Shown here: one piece after another, positions 9,275-16,953 of the stretch
How the letters are laid out: the number at the start of each line of letters is the position of its first letter
How positions within the stretch are numbered: position 1 is the first letter of the stretch
Source: CAIVPM01 sp964615145
Lineage (GTDB): Bacteria; Bacteroidota; Bacteroidia; Chitinophagales; Chitinophagaceae
Reading direction: 5' to 3'
Assembly (NCBI GenBank): GCA_964615145.1
Contig: CAZTOP010000018.1
Coordinates: forward strand, 1-51,468
DNA: 51,468 bases
The notes under the pieces: generated by a model
What the model saw: only the letters and a program-made list of their open reading frames with translations
What the model was told of the DNA's origin: nothing
Database searches by the model: none
Made by a program: the position numbers and the translations under genes

Positions 9275-10090
9275 ATGTATAAGTTTTTATTTTTATGTTG
9301 TATATTTTTCATTGCTTGTAAAGATGAAAAAAAAACTCCAAATTTCCCTCCAGATCTCCGGGTTACAAAAGTTCAGGAAGAGATTCCAGATAATATTAAA
9401 CAGCTAATTCTATTGTCCTCTAAAGATACGGCTAATAAAGAATTACAATTTCAAGTGGTTATATCTTTAGATAGTTTTGGACTGCACAATGAGGCATTAT
9501 ACAAACTAGACAAATTGATTGTTAGTGATAGTTTCAATAACTCCTTTTGGCTTAAGCGAGGACAAATTTGCAAAGTAATTGGTGATACAACTGCTGCTAT
9601 CAAAGCATTTAGATATGCCGCAAAAGTTTATCCTACACCTATTGCATTAATGGAATTAGCAAACTTATATGCTGAGGCAAAGAATCCATTAACACTGAGT
9701 ATTTGCAGGCAATTGGTTGAAATGAATCCTACTGGTGATTATGATGCTCAGGCTAATTTATTAGTAGGAATTTATTACAATAATATTGGCGACAAGGCTA
9801 AAGCATTAGAATTTTATAATAAAAGTATTGCACAAGATTTCCATTTTACGGATGCATATATGGAAAAAGGTTACTTACTTTACACTGAAAAAAAATATGC
9901 GGAAGCTTTAAAAAATTTTCAGCAACTTTCTCAATTGAATCAAACATTTGCTTATGGTTATTATTGGCAAGGTAAATGTTACGAAGCATTAACTGATAAA
10001 GTAAATGCAACAAAATTTTATGAAAGAAGTATTCAATTAGATACCTCAATAAAAGAAGCAAATACTGCTATAACAAGATTAAAACAATAA
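9275..10090 (+). CDS. TPR-repeat lipoprotein
   Basis: This is a predicted lipoprotein of about 271 residues. The start at 9275 gives MYKFLFLCCIFFIACKDEKK, a signal peptide ending in a lipobox-like FIAC. The reading frame stays open upstream to 9206, but that extension overlaps the preceding gene and would bury the signal. Several tetratricopeptide repeats follow, for example ALYKLDKLIVSDSFNNSFWLKRGQ, the NIGDKAKALEFYNKSIAQD unit and KVNATKFYERSIQLD. They suggest a scaffold for protein-protein contacts in the periplasm or at the outer membrane. The partner is unknown. The MlaE-like permease starts six bases after it. Confidence 0.8.
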   Translation: MYKFLFLCCIFFIACKDEKKTPNFPPDLRVTKVQEEIPDNIKQLILLSSKDTANKELQFQVVISLDSFGLHNEALYKLDKLIVSDSFNNSFWLKRGQICKVIGDTTAAIKAFRYAAKVYPTPIALMELANLYAEAKNPLTLSICRQLVEMNPTGDYDAQANLLVGIYYNNIGDKAKALEFYNKSIAQDFHFTDAYMEKGYLLYTEKKYAEALKNFQQLSQLNQTFAYGYYWQGKCYEALTDKVNATKFYERSIQLDTSIKEANTAITRLKQ

Positions 10091-10096
10091 ACTAAT

Positions 10097-10834
10097 ATGA
10101 GTTTTTTTACACACTTTGGTGCATTTTTAATAATGTTAAAAGGAATGTTTACCAAACCAGAAAACTGGAAAATTTATTGGAAAGAATTAATGCATCAATG
10201 TGTTGAAATTGGCATTGGCTCTTTACCTATTGTTGTAATTATTTCCTTATTCTTAGGTGCTGTAACTACAGTTCAAACAGCTTATCAACTTGTAAGCCCC
10301 TTAGTACCACAATCTACAATTGCTCAAATTGTAAGGGATAGTATGATATTAGAACTTTCTCCAACAGTTGTATGTATTGTTCTTGCTGGTGTTGTGGGCA
10401 GTAAAATTGCAAGCGAACTTGGCAATATGAGAGTAAGTGAGCAAATAGATGCACAAGAGATAATGGGCATTAATACAAAAAATTATTTAGTACTTCCTAA
10501 AATATTGGGCTCATTAATTGTTATTCCTTGCCTTATAGTACTATCAGCAATATTAGGAATTTGGGGAGGAAGACAAGCAGGTGCAATGACTGGCATTATA
10601 TCTACAGATATTTTTGATGCAGGCTTACGCCAAAACATTAATTTCTTTAACATCAATTTTGCCTTATGCAAGGCATACACATTTGCTTTTATTATTGCTA
10701 GTATAGCTGCATATTTTGGTTACAATGTAAAAGGAGGTGCCTTAGAAATTGGCAGAGCTAGTACAAGTGCTGTTGTTGTAAGTTGTATTCTAATATTATT
10801 TGCAGATTATGCTTTAGCTGCAGTTATGCTGTAA
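10097..10834 (+). CDS. MlaE-like ABC transporter permease
   Basis: The 245-residue product is a multi-spanning permease of the MlaE/YrbE family, the membrane subunit of lipid (phospholipid) transport systems between the two membranes. The family core is present: IGIGSLPIVVIISLFLGAVT, then LELSPTVVCIVLAGVVGSKIASELGNMRVSEQIDAQEIMGI and the C-terminal YNVKGGALEIGRASTSAVV. In many Bacteroidota an ATPase (MlaF-like) and an MCE (MlaD-like) gene follow immediately. Here the next gene, 163 bp away, is porX, so those partners must lie elsewhere. It is probably co-transcribed with the TPR lipoprotein gene. Confidence 0.9.
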   Translation: MSFFTHFGAFLIMLKGMFTKPENWKIYWKELMHQCVEIGIGSLPIVVIISLFLGAVTTVQTAYQLVSPLVPQSTIAQIVRDSMILELSPTVVCIVLAGVVGSKIASELGNMRVSEQIDAQEIMGINTKNYLVLPKILGSLIVIPCLIVLSAILGIWGGRQAGAMTGIISTDIFDAGLRQNINFFNINFALCKAYTFAFIIASIAAYFGYNVKGGALEIGRASTSAVVVSCILILFADYALAAVML

Positions 10835-10894
10835 TTTGTTGTTTATAATTTGTTAAATCCCGCATCAATAATTATTAATTAATACACAGTTTCA

Positions 10895-10902
10895 TATATT
10901 TG
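10895..10902 (+). promoter_or_regulatory. Possible -7 promoter element for porX
   Basis: TATATTTG matches TAnnTTTG perfectly, but it lies 95 bases before the porX start and has no clear -33 box. It would give a leader of about 90 nucleotides, longer than is usual in this window. Confidence 0.3.
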
Positions 10903-10997
10903 AAACTCATACATAAATAGCCATTTTATTTGATTGTTTTTTACATTTAATTCCTGCTGTTTTTTAAAACTAATTTGTAACAATTAAATATAATACT

Positions 10998-12554
10998 ATG
11001 GCATTAGCAACTATTGTTTGGGTAGATGATGAAATTGAAAGTTTACAGTCGCAAAAACTTTTTTTGGAAACTAAAGGTTATGAAATCATAGCTTTTAATA
11101 ATGGATTCGATGGATTAGATTATGTTTCGCAAAATATTGTTGATGTTGTACTTTTAGACGAGTCTATGCCTGGCATTTCTGGCTTAGAGACCCTAGCCAA
11201 AATCAAAGAAATCAATCAACAAATTCCAGTGGTACTTATTACTAAAAATGAGACCGAAACATTGATGGATGAAGCTATTGGTAGCCAAATTAGCGACTAT
11301 TTATTAAAACCTGTAAACCCTAATCAGGTATGGCTCAGTCTTAAAAAAATAATTGATAATAAAAGATTAGTTGCCGAAAAAACTACCACAGCATATCAAC
11401 AACAATTCAGAGATTTATTTATGGCTTTAAATGACAATCCAGATTACAATGGCTGGATGGACATTTATAAGAAATTAGTGTATTGGGAACTAGAAATGGA
11501 AAAAAGTAATAGCCCCGAAATGCAAGAAATTCTGGCACAACAAAAACAAGAAGCCAATACCGAATTTTTTAAATTCATTAGTAAGAATTATGCAAAATGG
11601 ATGAATCCAAAGTCTGTTGATGTACCCATAATGAGCCATACCCTATTTCAATTCAAAGTACTACCACATATAGAAAAAGGTATACCCACTTTTTTTATAT
11701 TAATAGATAATTTACGTTACGATCAATGGAAAACAATTCAACCCATTTTTGCCGATAGTTTTAGAATATTAGAAGAAGAAACATTTTATTCTATATTACC
11801 AACTGCCACACAATACAGTCGCAATGCAATTTTCAGCGGAATGCTACCAATTGATATTGATAAAAATTTTCCAAACGAATGGAAAAACGATGATGAAGAA
11901 GGCGGTAAAAATATGTTTGAAGAAACCTTTTTTAGAAACCAAATAAAAAGGTTGAAAAAAGATGATGTAAAAGCCAGTTACACTAAAGTTATAAATCACA
12001 ACGATGGACAGAACTTGGTTAATAATATTCATAATTTATTAAACAACGACTTAAATGTTATAGTGTACAATTTTGTAGATATGCTAAGCCATGCAAGAAC
12101 TGAAATGGAAGTGTTAAAAGAGTTGGCTGGAGATGAAGCCAGCTACAGAAGTGTTACAAAAAGTTGGTTTGAACATAGTGCCTTGCACCAGGCATTAAAA
12201 AAGATTGCCGATAAAAACATTCGCTTGATTGTTGCTACAGACCACGGCACTATACGTGTTAATACACCACATAAAGTAATTGGTGATAAACAAACCACTG
12301 CAAATCTTAGATACAAGCACGGAAGAAATTTAAATTACGACCCAAAAACCGTATTAGCATTTAAAGACCCCAAGGAAGCAGGCTTGCCTGTACCCACAAT
12401 AAACTCATCATTTATTTTTGCTAAAGAAGATGGATTTTTATGTTATCCTAATAATTACAATCATTATGTAAATTACTACAGAAACACCTTTCAACACGGT
12501 GGTATTAGTTTAGAAGAAATGATAGTGCCTGTAATTAAGATGACTAACAAGTAA
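10998..12554 (+). CDS. porX: PorX-type response regulator with PglZ domain
   Basis: This is a 518-residue two-domain regulator. Residues 1-120 form a receiver domain with acidic residues D10, D11 and E12, the phospho-acceptor D54 (VVLLDESMPG) and the conserved Lys in YLLKPV. The remainder is a PglZ/alkaline-phosphatase-like domain (FFILIDNLRYDQW, TATQYSRNAIFSGMLP, IVYNFVDMLSHAR, LIVATDHGTIRVN). In Porphyromonas and Flavobacterium, PorX with this architecture controls type IX secretion together with PorY. The T9SS-tagged protease in this window fits an intact T9SS. No partner kinase is adjacent. The histidine kinase at 35.4-36.5 kb is a candidate only by inference. Confidence 0.93.
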   Translation: MALATIVWVDDEIESLQSQKLFLETKGYEIIAFNNGFDGLDYVSQNIVDVVLLDESMPGISGLETLAKIKEINQQIPVVLITKNETETLMDEAIGSQISDYLLKPVNPNQVWLSLKKIIDNKRLVAEKTTTAYQQQFRDLFMALNDNPDYNGWMDIYKKLVYWELEMEKSNSPEMQEILAQQKQEANTEFFKFISKNYAKWMNPKSVDVPIMSHTLFQFKVLPHIEKGIPTFFILIDNLRYDQWKTIQPIFADSFRILEEETFYSILPTATQYSRNAIFSGMLPIDIDKNFPNEWKNDDEEGGKNMFEETFFRNQIKRLKKDDVKASYTKVINHNDGQNLVNNIHNLLNNDLNVIVYNFVDMLSHARTEMEVLKELAGDEASYRSVTKSWFEHSALHQALKKIADKNIRLIVATDHGTIRVNTPHKVIGDKQTTANLRYKHGRNLNYDPKTVLAFKDPKEAGLPVPTINSSFIFAKEDGFLCYPNNYNHYVNYYRNTFQHGGISLEEMIVPVIKMTNK

Positions 12555-12569
12555 TGCTGTTTGCATAAA

Positions 12570-12577
12570 TATTTTTG
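12570..12577 (+). promoter_or_regulatory. -7 promoter element for surE
   Basis: TATTTTTG is a perfect TAnnTTTG match 24 bases before the surE start codon, just after the porX stop. Confidence 0.45.
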
Positions 12578-12601
12578 CCCAAAAGCACTTAATTTGCATT
12601 A

Positions 12602-13387
12602 ATGACAAAGAAAAATAAGAAAGAAGAAAAAATTATTTTAGTTACAAATGATGATAGCATTACAGCACCAGGTATAAAAGCCCTAGCAAAAGCTGCTATC
12701 CCTTTTGGAAGAGTTGTGGTTGTGGCACCTGATAAACCACAAAGTGGTATGGGACATGCTATAACAATTAATGCTCCATTACGATTAACTAAGGTTGATT
12801 TTTTTGATGGGATTGAAGCTTATACTACCAATGGCACGCCTGTAGATTGTGTTAAACTTGCAGTTGATAAAGTGCTACATCGCAAGCCAGATATATGTTT
12901 GAGTGGTATTAATCACGGAGCTAATCACAGCATCAATGTTATTTATAGTGGCACAATGAGTGCTGCAATGGAGGCTGCTATTGAAAGTATTCCCTCGGTA
13001 GGTTTTTCACTTTTAGATTATAGTTTAGATGCAGATTTTGAGCCTTCAAAAATTGTAGTAGCAAAAGTTATAGAGCAAATATTATCGCATAAAAAAATTG
13101 ATAAACATCTTTTATTTAATGTAAATATTCCTGCAATTCCTTTCAATAAAATAAAAGGAATTAAAGTTTGTAAGCAAGCTTATGCTAAATACGAGGAAAA
13201 GTTTATGGAAAGATTAGACCCTCACGGCAAAAAATATTATTGGTTAACTGGCGAATTTGTGAATTTTGATAAAAGCAAAGACACAGATGTTTGGGCATTG
13301 GCAAATAATTATGTAAGCCTTGTTCCTATTCAGTTTGACCTTACTAACTATACCCTTAAAAAAGAAATACAAAACTGGAAATTCTAA
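12602..13387 (+). CDS. surE: 5'/3'-nucleotidase SurE
   Basis: SurE is a metal-dependent nucleoside monophosphate phosphatase linked to stationary-phase survival. The 261-residue product has the N-terminal metal-binding VTNDDSITAPGI. It also has NGTPVDCVKLAVDKVL and the active-site SGINHGANHSINVIYSGTMSAAMEAA block. It begins a run of closely packed rightward genes. Its stop overlaps the start of the next gene by one base (TAATG), so translational coupling is likely. Confidence 0.96.
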   Translation: MTKKNKKEEKIILVTNDDSITAPGIKALAKAAIPFGRVVVVAPDKPQSGMGHAITINAPLRLTKVDFFDGIEAYTTNGTPVDCVKLAVDKVLHRKPDICLSGINHGANHSINVIYSGTMSAAMEAAIESIPSVGFSLLDYSLDADFEPSKIVVAKVIEQILSHKKIDKHLLFNVNIPAIPFNKIKGIKVCKQAYAKYEEKFMERLDPHGKKYYWLTGEFVNFDKSKDTDVWALANNYVSLVPIQFDLTNYTLKKEIQNWKF

Positions 13388-13677
13388 TGTTAAAAGACAA
13401 CACTAAATACGGCATTGTACTAGGCTTTTTAGCCCCTTTTATAGGAATGTTTGGCTTCTATTTATGGAAGTTTAAAGTGTATCCTTTAATGGATTTTATA
13501 AAGTCATTAGCAGTACAAAAAAGTATTTTAACCAGTATGGTTACTTTTTCATTGCTTGCAAATGCTATAGTATTTACGATTTTCATTAATACAGATAAAG
13601 ACCACACAGCTAAAGGTGTTTTTATTTCCACATGTGTTTGGGCTGTTGCAGCTATCATTCTAAAATTTGTTTATTAA
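13387..13677 (+). CDS. Small membrane protein, unknown function
   Basis: The product has 96 residues with three likely membrane helices: GIVLGFLAPFIGMFGFYLW, ILTSMVTFSLLANAIVFTIFI and GVFISTCVWAVAAIILKF. No family was recognised with confidence. The start overlaps the surE stop by one base, so the two are probably co-translated. My recollection is that a similar short membrane gene sits between surE and lpxB in related genomes; lpxB is not present here. Confidence 0.7.
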   Translation: MLKDNTKYGIVLGFLAPFIGMFGFYLWKFKVYPLMDFIKSLAVQKSILTSMVTFSLLANAIVFTIFINTDKDHTAKGVFISTCVWAVAAIILKFVY

Positions 13678-13681
13678 ATGA

Positions 13682-14107
13682 TTGAATGAAGCACTCTTTT
13701 ATTTAATAATTATAGGTCTGTTATGTTTAAGTGCAAGAAATAAAGATCTAATAGACACTTGGTGGTTATATATTGATGATACACTTGTAAAAGAATGTAA
13801 CGAGAATTTTGGTTATTGTTCAATAGAATTAAAAAAAATGGACTTGTTTTTAGGTAGTAAAAATGCTACTATAAGATACTTTAGAGACACCCCTTGTGAT
13901 GATTGTCCAACTTCTATACAAGTCAAAAATATGCAAGATAGTTTGTTGTTTGAGGCTACATCCTATGGAACTACAACACCAATTTCATTTCCACTTCGTT
14001 TATTTTGGAAACATAACAAATACAATTCTTTCAAAATTTATTTCAAAGAAGAAAATGATATATATGGTCGTTATCAAACACAAATATTCCAGATTGATAT
14101 TAAATAA
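13682..14107 (+). CDS. Hypothetical protein with N-terminal hydrophobic segment
   Basis: The open frame encodes up to 141 residues and starts at a TTG four bases after the previous stop. Two ATGs nearby are in other frames and soon hit stops. The N-terminus (ALFYLIIIGLLCLSARN) looks like a signal or membrane anchor. The rest, including CNENFGYCSIELKKMD and FRDTPCDDCPTSI, has four cysteines and is likely extracytoplasmic. I do not recognise a family. Position between two co-directional genes supports it being real, but the start codon is uncertain. Confidence 0.5.
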   Translation: MNEALFYLIIIGLLCLSARNKDLIDTWWLYIDDTLVKECNENFGYCSIELKKMDLFLGSKNATIRYFRDTPCDDCPTSIQVKNMQDSLLFEATSYGTTTPISFPLRLFWKHNKYNSFKIYFKEENDIYGRYQTQIFQIDIK

Positions 14108-14124
14108 CACTAAAGAAAAATAAG

Positions 14125-14883
14125 TTGAACAAAATAGCACTCATCACAGGAGCAAGTTCTGGCATTGGTTTAGCAACAGCAAAAGCTTTTGCTGATAATA
14201 ATATTGACCTTATTCTTTGTGGCAGAAATGAAAGCAAATTGCAAGAGTTGCAACAAGAATTATCGAAAAAGGTTAGAGCTACAATTTTATGTTTTGATGT
14301 GAGAGATAACCAACAAGTAATATCTGCAATTGCTTCCTTACCACAAGATTGGCAGCAAATAGATATTCTTGTAAACAATGCAGGCAATGCACACGGTTTA
14401 TCATCTATTCAAGATGGAGATATTACAGATTGGGATTTGATGATTGACTCCAACGTTAAAGGTCTGCTATATGTTTCAAAAGCTTTGATGCCATTGATGG
14501 TTAATAGAAAATCTGGTCACATCGTAAATATCAGTTCAGTTGCTGGAAAATATACTTATCAAAACGGTGCAGTTTATTGTGCTACCAAAAGGGCAGTTGA
14601 AGCCATTAGCGAAGGAATGAGATTAGACTTGACTCAACACGGCATTCGTGTTACCAATATTGCACCTGGTGCAGTTCAAACTAATTTCTCTTTAGTTCGA
14701 TTTAAAGGCGATGAAGAAAGAGCCAATAAAGTATATGAAGGCTTTGAGCCCATACAACCCCAAGATGTTGCAGATGCAATTGTGTATGCTATTAATGCAC
14801 CCAAAAATGTAACTGTAGCTGATATTGTTTTGTATGCTTCTGTTCAATCTGCACCAACAACTATTTACAGAAAAAATAATTAA
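14125..14883 (+). CDS. SDR-family oxidoreductase (YdfG-like)
   Basis: This is a 252-residue short-chain dehydrogenase/reductase using NAD(P)H. It carries the cofactor motif TGASSGIG at residues 8-15, NNAG near residue 87, and the catalytic Ser (NISSVAG) and YxxxK (Y151, K155). The sequence resembles YdfG, an NADP-dependent 3-hydroxy acid dehydrogenase, but the substrate cannot be fixed from sequence. The start is a TTG at 14125: the Rossmann first strand begins at residue 3 and no in-frame ATG lies upstream. It shares the TTAA at its stop with the convergent dcd gene. Confidence 0.9.
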   Translation: MNKIALITGASSGIGLATAKAFADNNIDLILCGRNESKLQELQQELSKKVRATILCFDVRDNQQVISAIASLPQDWQQIDILVNNAGNAHGLSSIQDGDITDWDLMIDSNVKGLLYVSKALMPLMVNRKSGHIVNISSVAGKYTYQNGAVYCATKRAVEAISEGMRLDLTQHGIRVTNIAPGAVQTNFSLVRFKGDEERANKVYEGFEPIQPQDVADAIVYAINAPKNVTVADIVLYASVQSAPTTIYRKNN

Positions 14884-15416
14884 AACTTGTTCTTCCACAT
14901 CATACTTTCTACTGGCATATTCGGTTGTCCACTGTACTTGGCATTTTGTTTTTGATTGTACTTCACTTCAATTTCACCATCAACAGGAAAATAAATCAAT
15001 TGACCAATAGGCATTCCTTTATAAATTCTTACAGGTTGTTTTACAGATATTTCTAAAGTCCAGTTACCACAAAAGCCTACATCGCCTTTACCAGCAGTAG
15101 CATGAATGTCAATCCCCAAGCGGCCTGTAGATGATTTGCCTTCTAAAAAAGGAACATGAGCGTGTGTTTCGGTATATTCTAAAGTAACCCCCAAATAAAA
15201 TTCGTGAGGGTGCAATACATAACCTTCGTCGGGTATTTCAAAAGCCTCAATTTTATTGTGTTTTTTAGCATCAAGCTCTTTATCTACATATTTTGCTAAT
15301 GTGCTACCTAAATGCACATCATAACTATTACTTCCCAAATCTGCACGATCGTAAGGAACAATTTTAATAGTTCCTTTCTCCATTTCTTCTAAAATTCTTT
15401 TATCAGTTAAAATCAT
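14880..15416 (-). CDS. dcd: dCTP deaminase
   Basis: Dcd deaminates dCTP to dUTP, feeding dTMP synthesis. The 178-residue product shows LGSNSYDVHLG, the phosphate-binding FLEGKSSTGRLGI (S and R contacts) and the catalytic Glu in GNWTLEISVKQPVRIYKGMPIGQLIYF. Length is in the usual range for this trimeric enzyme. It is transcribed leftward and converges on the SDR gene with a 4-bp overlap at the two stop codons. The start faces the phosphopantetheinyl transferase gene. Confidence 0.96.
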   Translation of the reverse strand: MILTDKRILEEMEKGTIKIVPYDRADLGSNSYDVHLGSTLAKYVDKELDAKKHNKIEAFEIPDEGYVLHPHEFYLGVTLEYTETHAHVPFLEGKSSTGRLGIDIHATAGKGDVGFCGNWTLEISVKQPVRIYKGMPIGQLIYFPVDGEIEVKYNQKQNAKYSGQPNMPVESMMWKNKF

Positions 15417-15506
15417 TCAATTTAAGATTTATTGATTTTGGTTTTGCAATTTATTTCAACAAAGAAAAAAAATCATTTTATGTGTTGAATTTATGCTGCA
15501 AATAAA

Positions 15507-15534
15507 ATTCTTTATTCTTAATTCTAAATTCTGA
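15507..15534 (+). repeat. 7-nt-period tandem repeat upstream of the PPTase gene
   Basis: Four consecutive heptamers follow the pattern ATTCTNN: ATTCTTT, ATTCTTA, ATTCTAA, ATTCTGA. The array ends 10 bases before the ATG at 15545. Units share the first five bases exactly. It lies in the divergent region between dcd and the PPTase gene. Confidence 0.75.
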
Positions 15535-15544
15535 AATTTGCTTT

Positions 15545-16291
15545 ATGCCTTTGTTTTATCAACAACATATTAACGAAACCACAAGACTAGCTATTTGGAA
15601 AATAGAAGAAAATGAAACTTTTTTTTCAAAAACAATTCCTTTGCAACGAGAAATTTCTCATCCTCACAAAAGATTACAACATTTAGCAGGCAGGTATTTG
15701 CTTAGATATTTGTTCCCCGATTTTCCATTTAATGAAATTATTATAGCCAGTACACGCAAACCATTTCTGGTAAATGAAAAATTTCATTTTTCTATTTCGC
15801 ATTGTGGCGACTTTGCAGCAGCGATAGTTAGCAAAAATGAAAGAGTTGGTATTGATATTGAAATTCCAACTGACAAAATATTAAAAATTGCTCATAAGTT
15901 TTTAAATCAAGAAGAGGAAATTAAGTTAAGTGAATTGATAAGTAAGAAGTACGAAGTAGTAGAAAATGGTTTGAACAAGATTGAATCACAAATATACCAA
16001 CAACAACAAACGATAAACCAACAAGAAACGATTAACAATAAACCACAAACTATAAACGAGCAACGAGCAACCCCTTTAACTCTAATTTGGAGTGCAAAAG
16101 AAACTATGTTTAAATGGTATAGTGTAGGCAATGTAGATTTTAAAGAAATGCTTATTCTATATTTAGAGTCACTAAATGAAAATGGCAAAATGGAAGCATC
16201 AATAATAACAGACGATTCCATTTTACCACTAATAATTCATTACAACTTTTTTAATCATTTAATTCTAACATATACACACACTAATGTGTAG
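15545..16291 (+). CDS. 4'-phosphopantetheinyl transferase superfamily protein
   Basis: The enzyme transfers the phosphopantetheine arm of CoA onto carrier proteins. The 248-residue product has the metal-binding GIDIEIP at residues 102-108 and WSAKETMFKWY from residue 182, the two Sfp/AcpT-type signatures. Length and layout suggest the Sfp-like two-half fold, and the carrier-protein target is unknown. Residues about 153-176 are a Gln/Asn/Thr/Ile-rich stretch (QQQQTINQQETINNKPQTIN) encoded by a 7-nt-period DNA repeat. The stretch sits just before the catalytic WSAKE helix and looks like a foreign insertion in a loop. Both metal motifs are intact, so activity is plausible. Confidence 0.88.
   Translation: MPLFYQQHINETTRLAIWKIEENETFFSKTIPLQREISHPHKRLQHLAGRYLLRYLFPDFPFNEIIIASTRKPFLVNEKFHFSISHCGDFAAAIVSKNERVGIDIEIPTDKILKIAHKFLNQEEEIKLSELISKKYEVVENGLNKIESQIYQQQQTINQQETINNKPQTINEQRATPLTLIWSAKETMFKWYSVGNVDFKEMLILYLESLNENGKMEASIITDDSILPLIIHYNFFNHLILTYTHTNV
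16020..16068 (+). repeat. 7-nt-period tandem repeat inside the PPTase gene
   Basis: Seven in-phase heptamers all begin with AAC: AACAAGA, AACGATT, AACAATA, AACCACA, AACTATA, AACGAGC, AACGAGC. A related AACGATA lies just upstream (16009-16015), out of phase by four bases. The array is read in frame as a Gln/Asn/Thr-rich segment. Confidence 0.85.
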
Positions 16292-16314
16292 CCTAGTGGC
16301 ACACATTGCAAGCT

Positions 16315-16947
16315 TTATAGGTTATCATACTCATACAAATCATCTAACCTACTGCCAGCAGGCATTTCAACAACTGGTTTTATAATTCCATCGTGCAAAT
16401 CATAAACCCAGCCATGCAAATCGGGTCTATTTTCGGTCTTCCAAGCTTTTTGAATGATAGATGTTTTTGCAAGGTTTGTTACTTGCTCCTGAACATTTAA
16501 CTCTATTAATCTGTTTAGTTTTTTATCATCATCTTCAATAGCTGCAAATTCATCTTTGTTCAATCTGTAAACATCTTTAATATTTCTTAACCACTTATCA
16601 ATAATGCCCAAACTATTTTTTGTTAAAGCAGCTTTAACCCCACCACAACCATAATGTCCACATACAATAATATGTTTTACTTTTAAAACCTCAACAGCAT
16701 ATTGTAAAACACTTAGTAAATTAAGGTCGGTATGCACTACCATATTGGCAATATTTCTATGTACAAATATTTCACCAGGTTGTGTACCTGTAATTCTATC
16801 TGCTGGCACGCGACTATCGCTACATCCAATCCATAAAAATTCAGGTGTTTGAATATCTACCAACCTTGCAAAATATTCTGGATCTTCTTCAACTTGTTCT
16901 TTAGCCCACGCTTTATTTTCTAGTAATAATTTTTCGTATGGTTTCAT
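16315..16947 (-). CDS. can: Beta-class carbonic anhydrase
   Basis: The enzyme interconverts CO2 and bicarbonate. The 210-residue product contains the zinc ligands of the beta class: C42, with D44 and R46 (CSDSRVPADRI), then H98 and C101 (CGHYGCGG). HRNIANMV is also present. Length is typical. It starts six bases after the stop of the SulP transporter gene on the same strand. A SulP-carbonic anhydrase pair is a known arrangement for bicarbonate uptake and conversion. The upstream SulP gene is frameshifted in this sequence. Confidence 0.96.
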   Translation of the reverse strand: MKPYEKLLLENKAWAKEQVEEDPEYFARLVDIQTPEFLWIGCSDSRVPADRITGTQPGEIFVHRNIANMVVHTDLNLLSVLQYAVEVLKVKHIIVCGHYGCGGVKAALTKNSLGIIDKWLRNIKDVYRLNKDEFAAIEDDDKKLNRLIELNVQEQVTNLAKTSIIQKAWKTENRPDLHGWVYDLHDGIIKPVVEMPAGSRLDDLYEYDNL

Positions 16948-16953
16948 AAAATT

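Noticed and set aside
15507..16068. CRISPR-like array near the PPTase gene
   Set aside because: Units are 7 bases with no spacers, and there are no cas genes.
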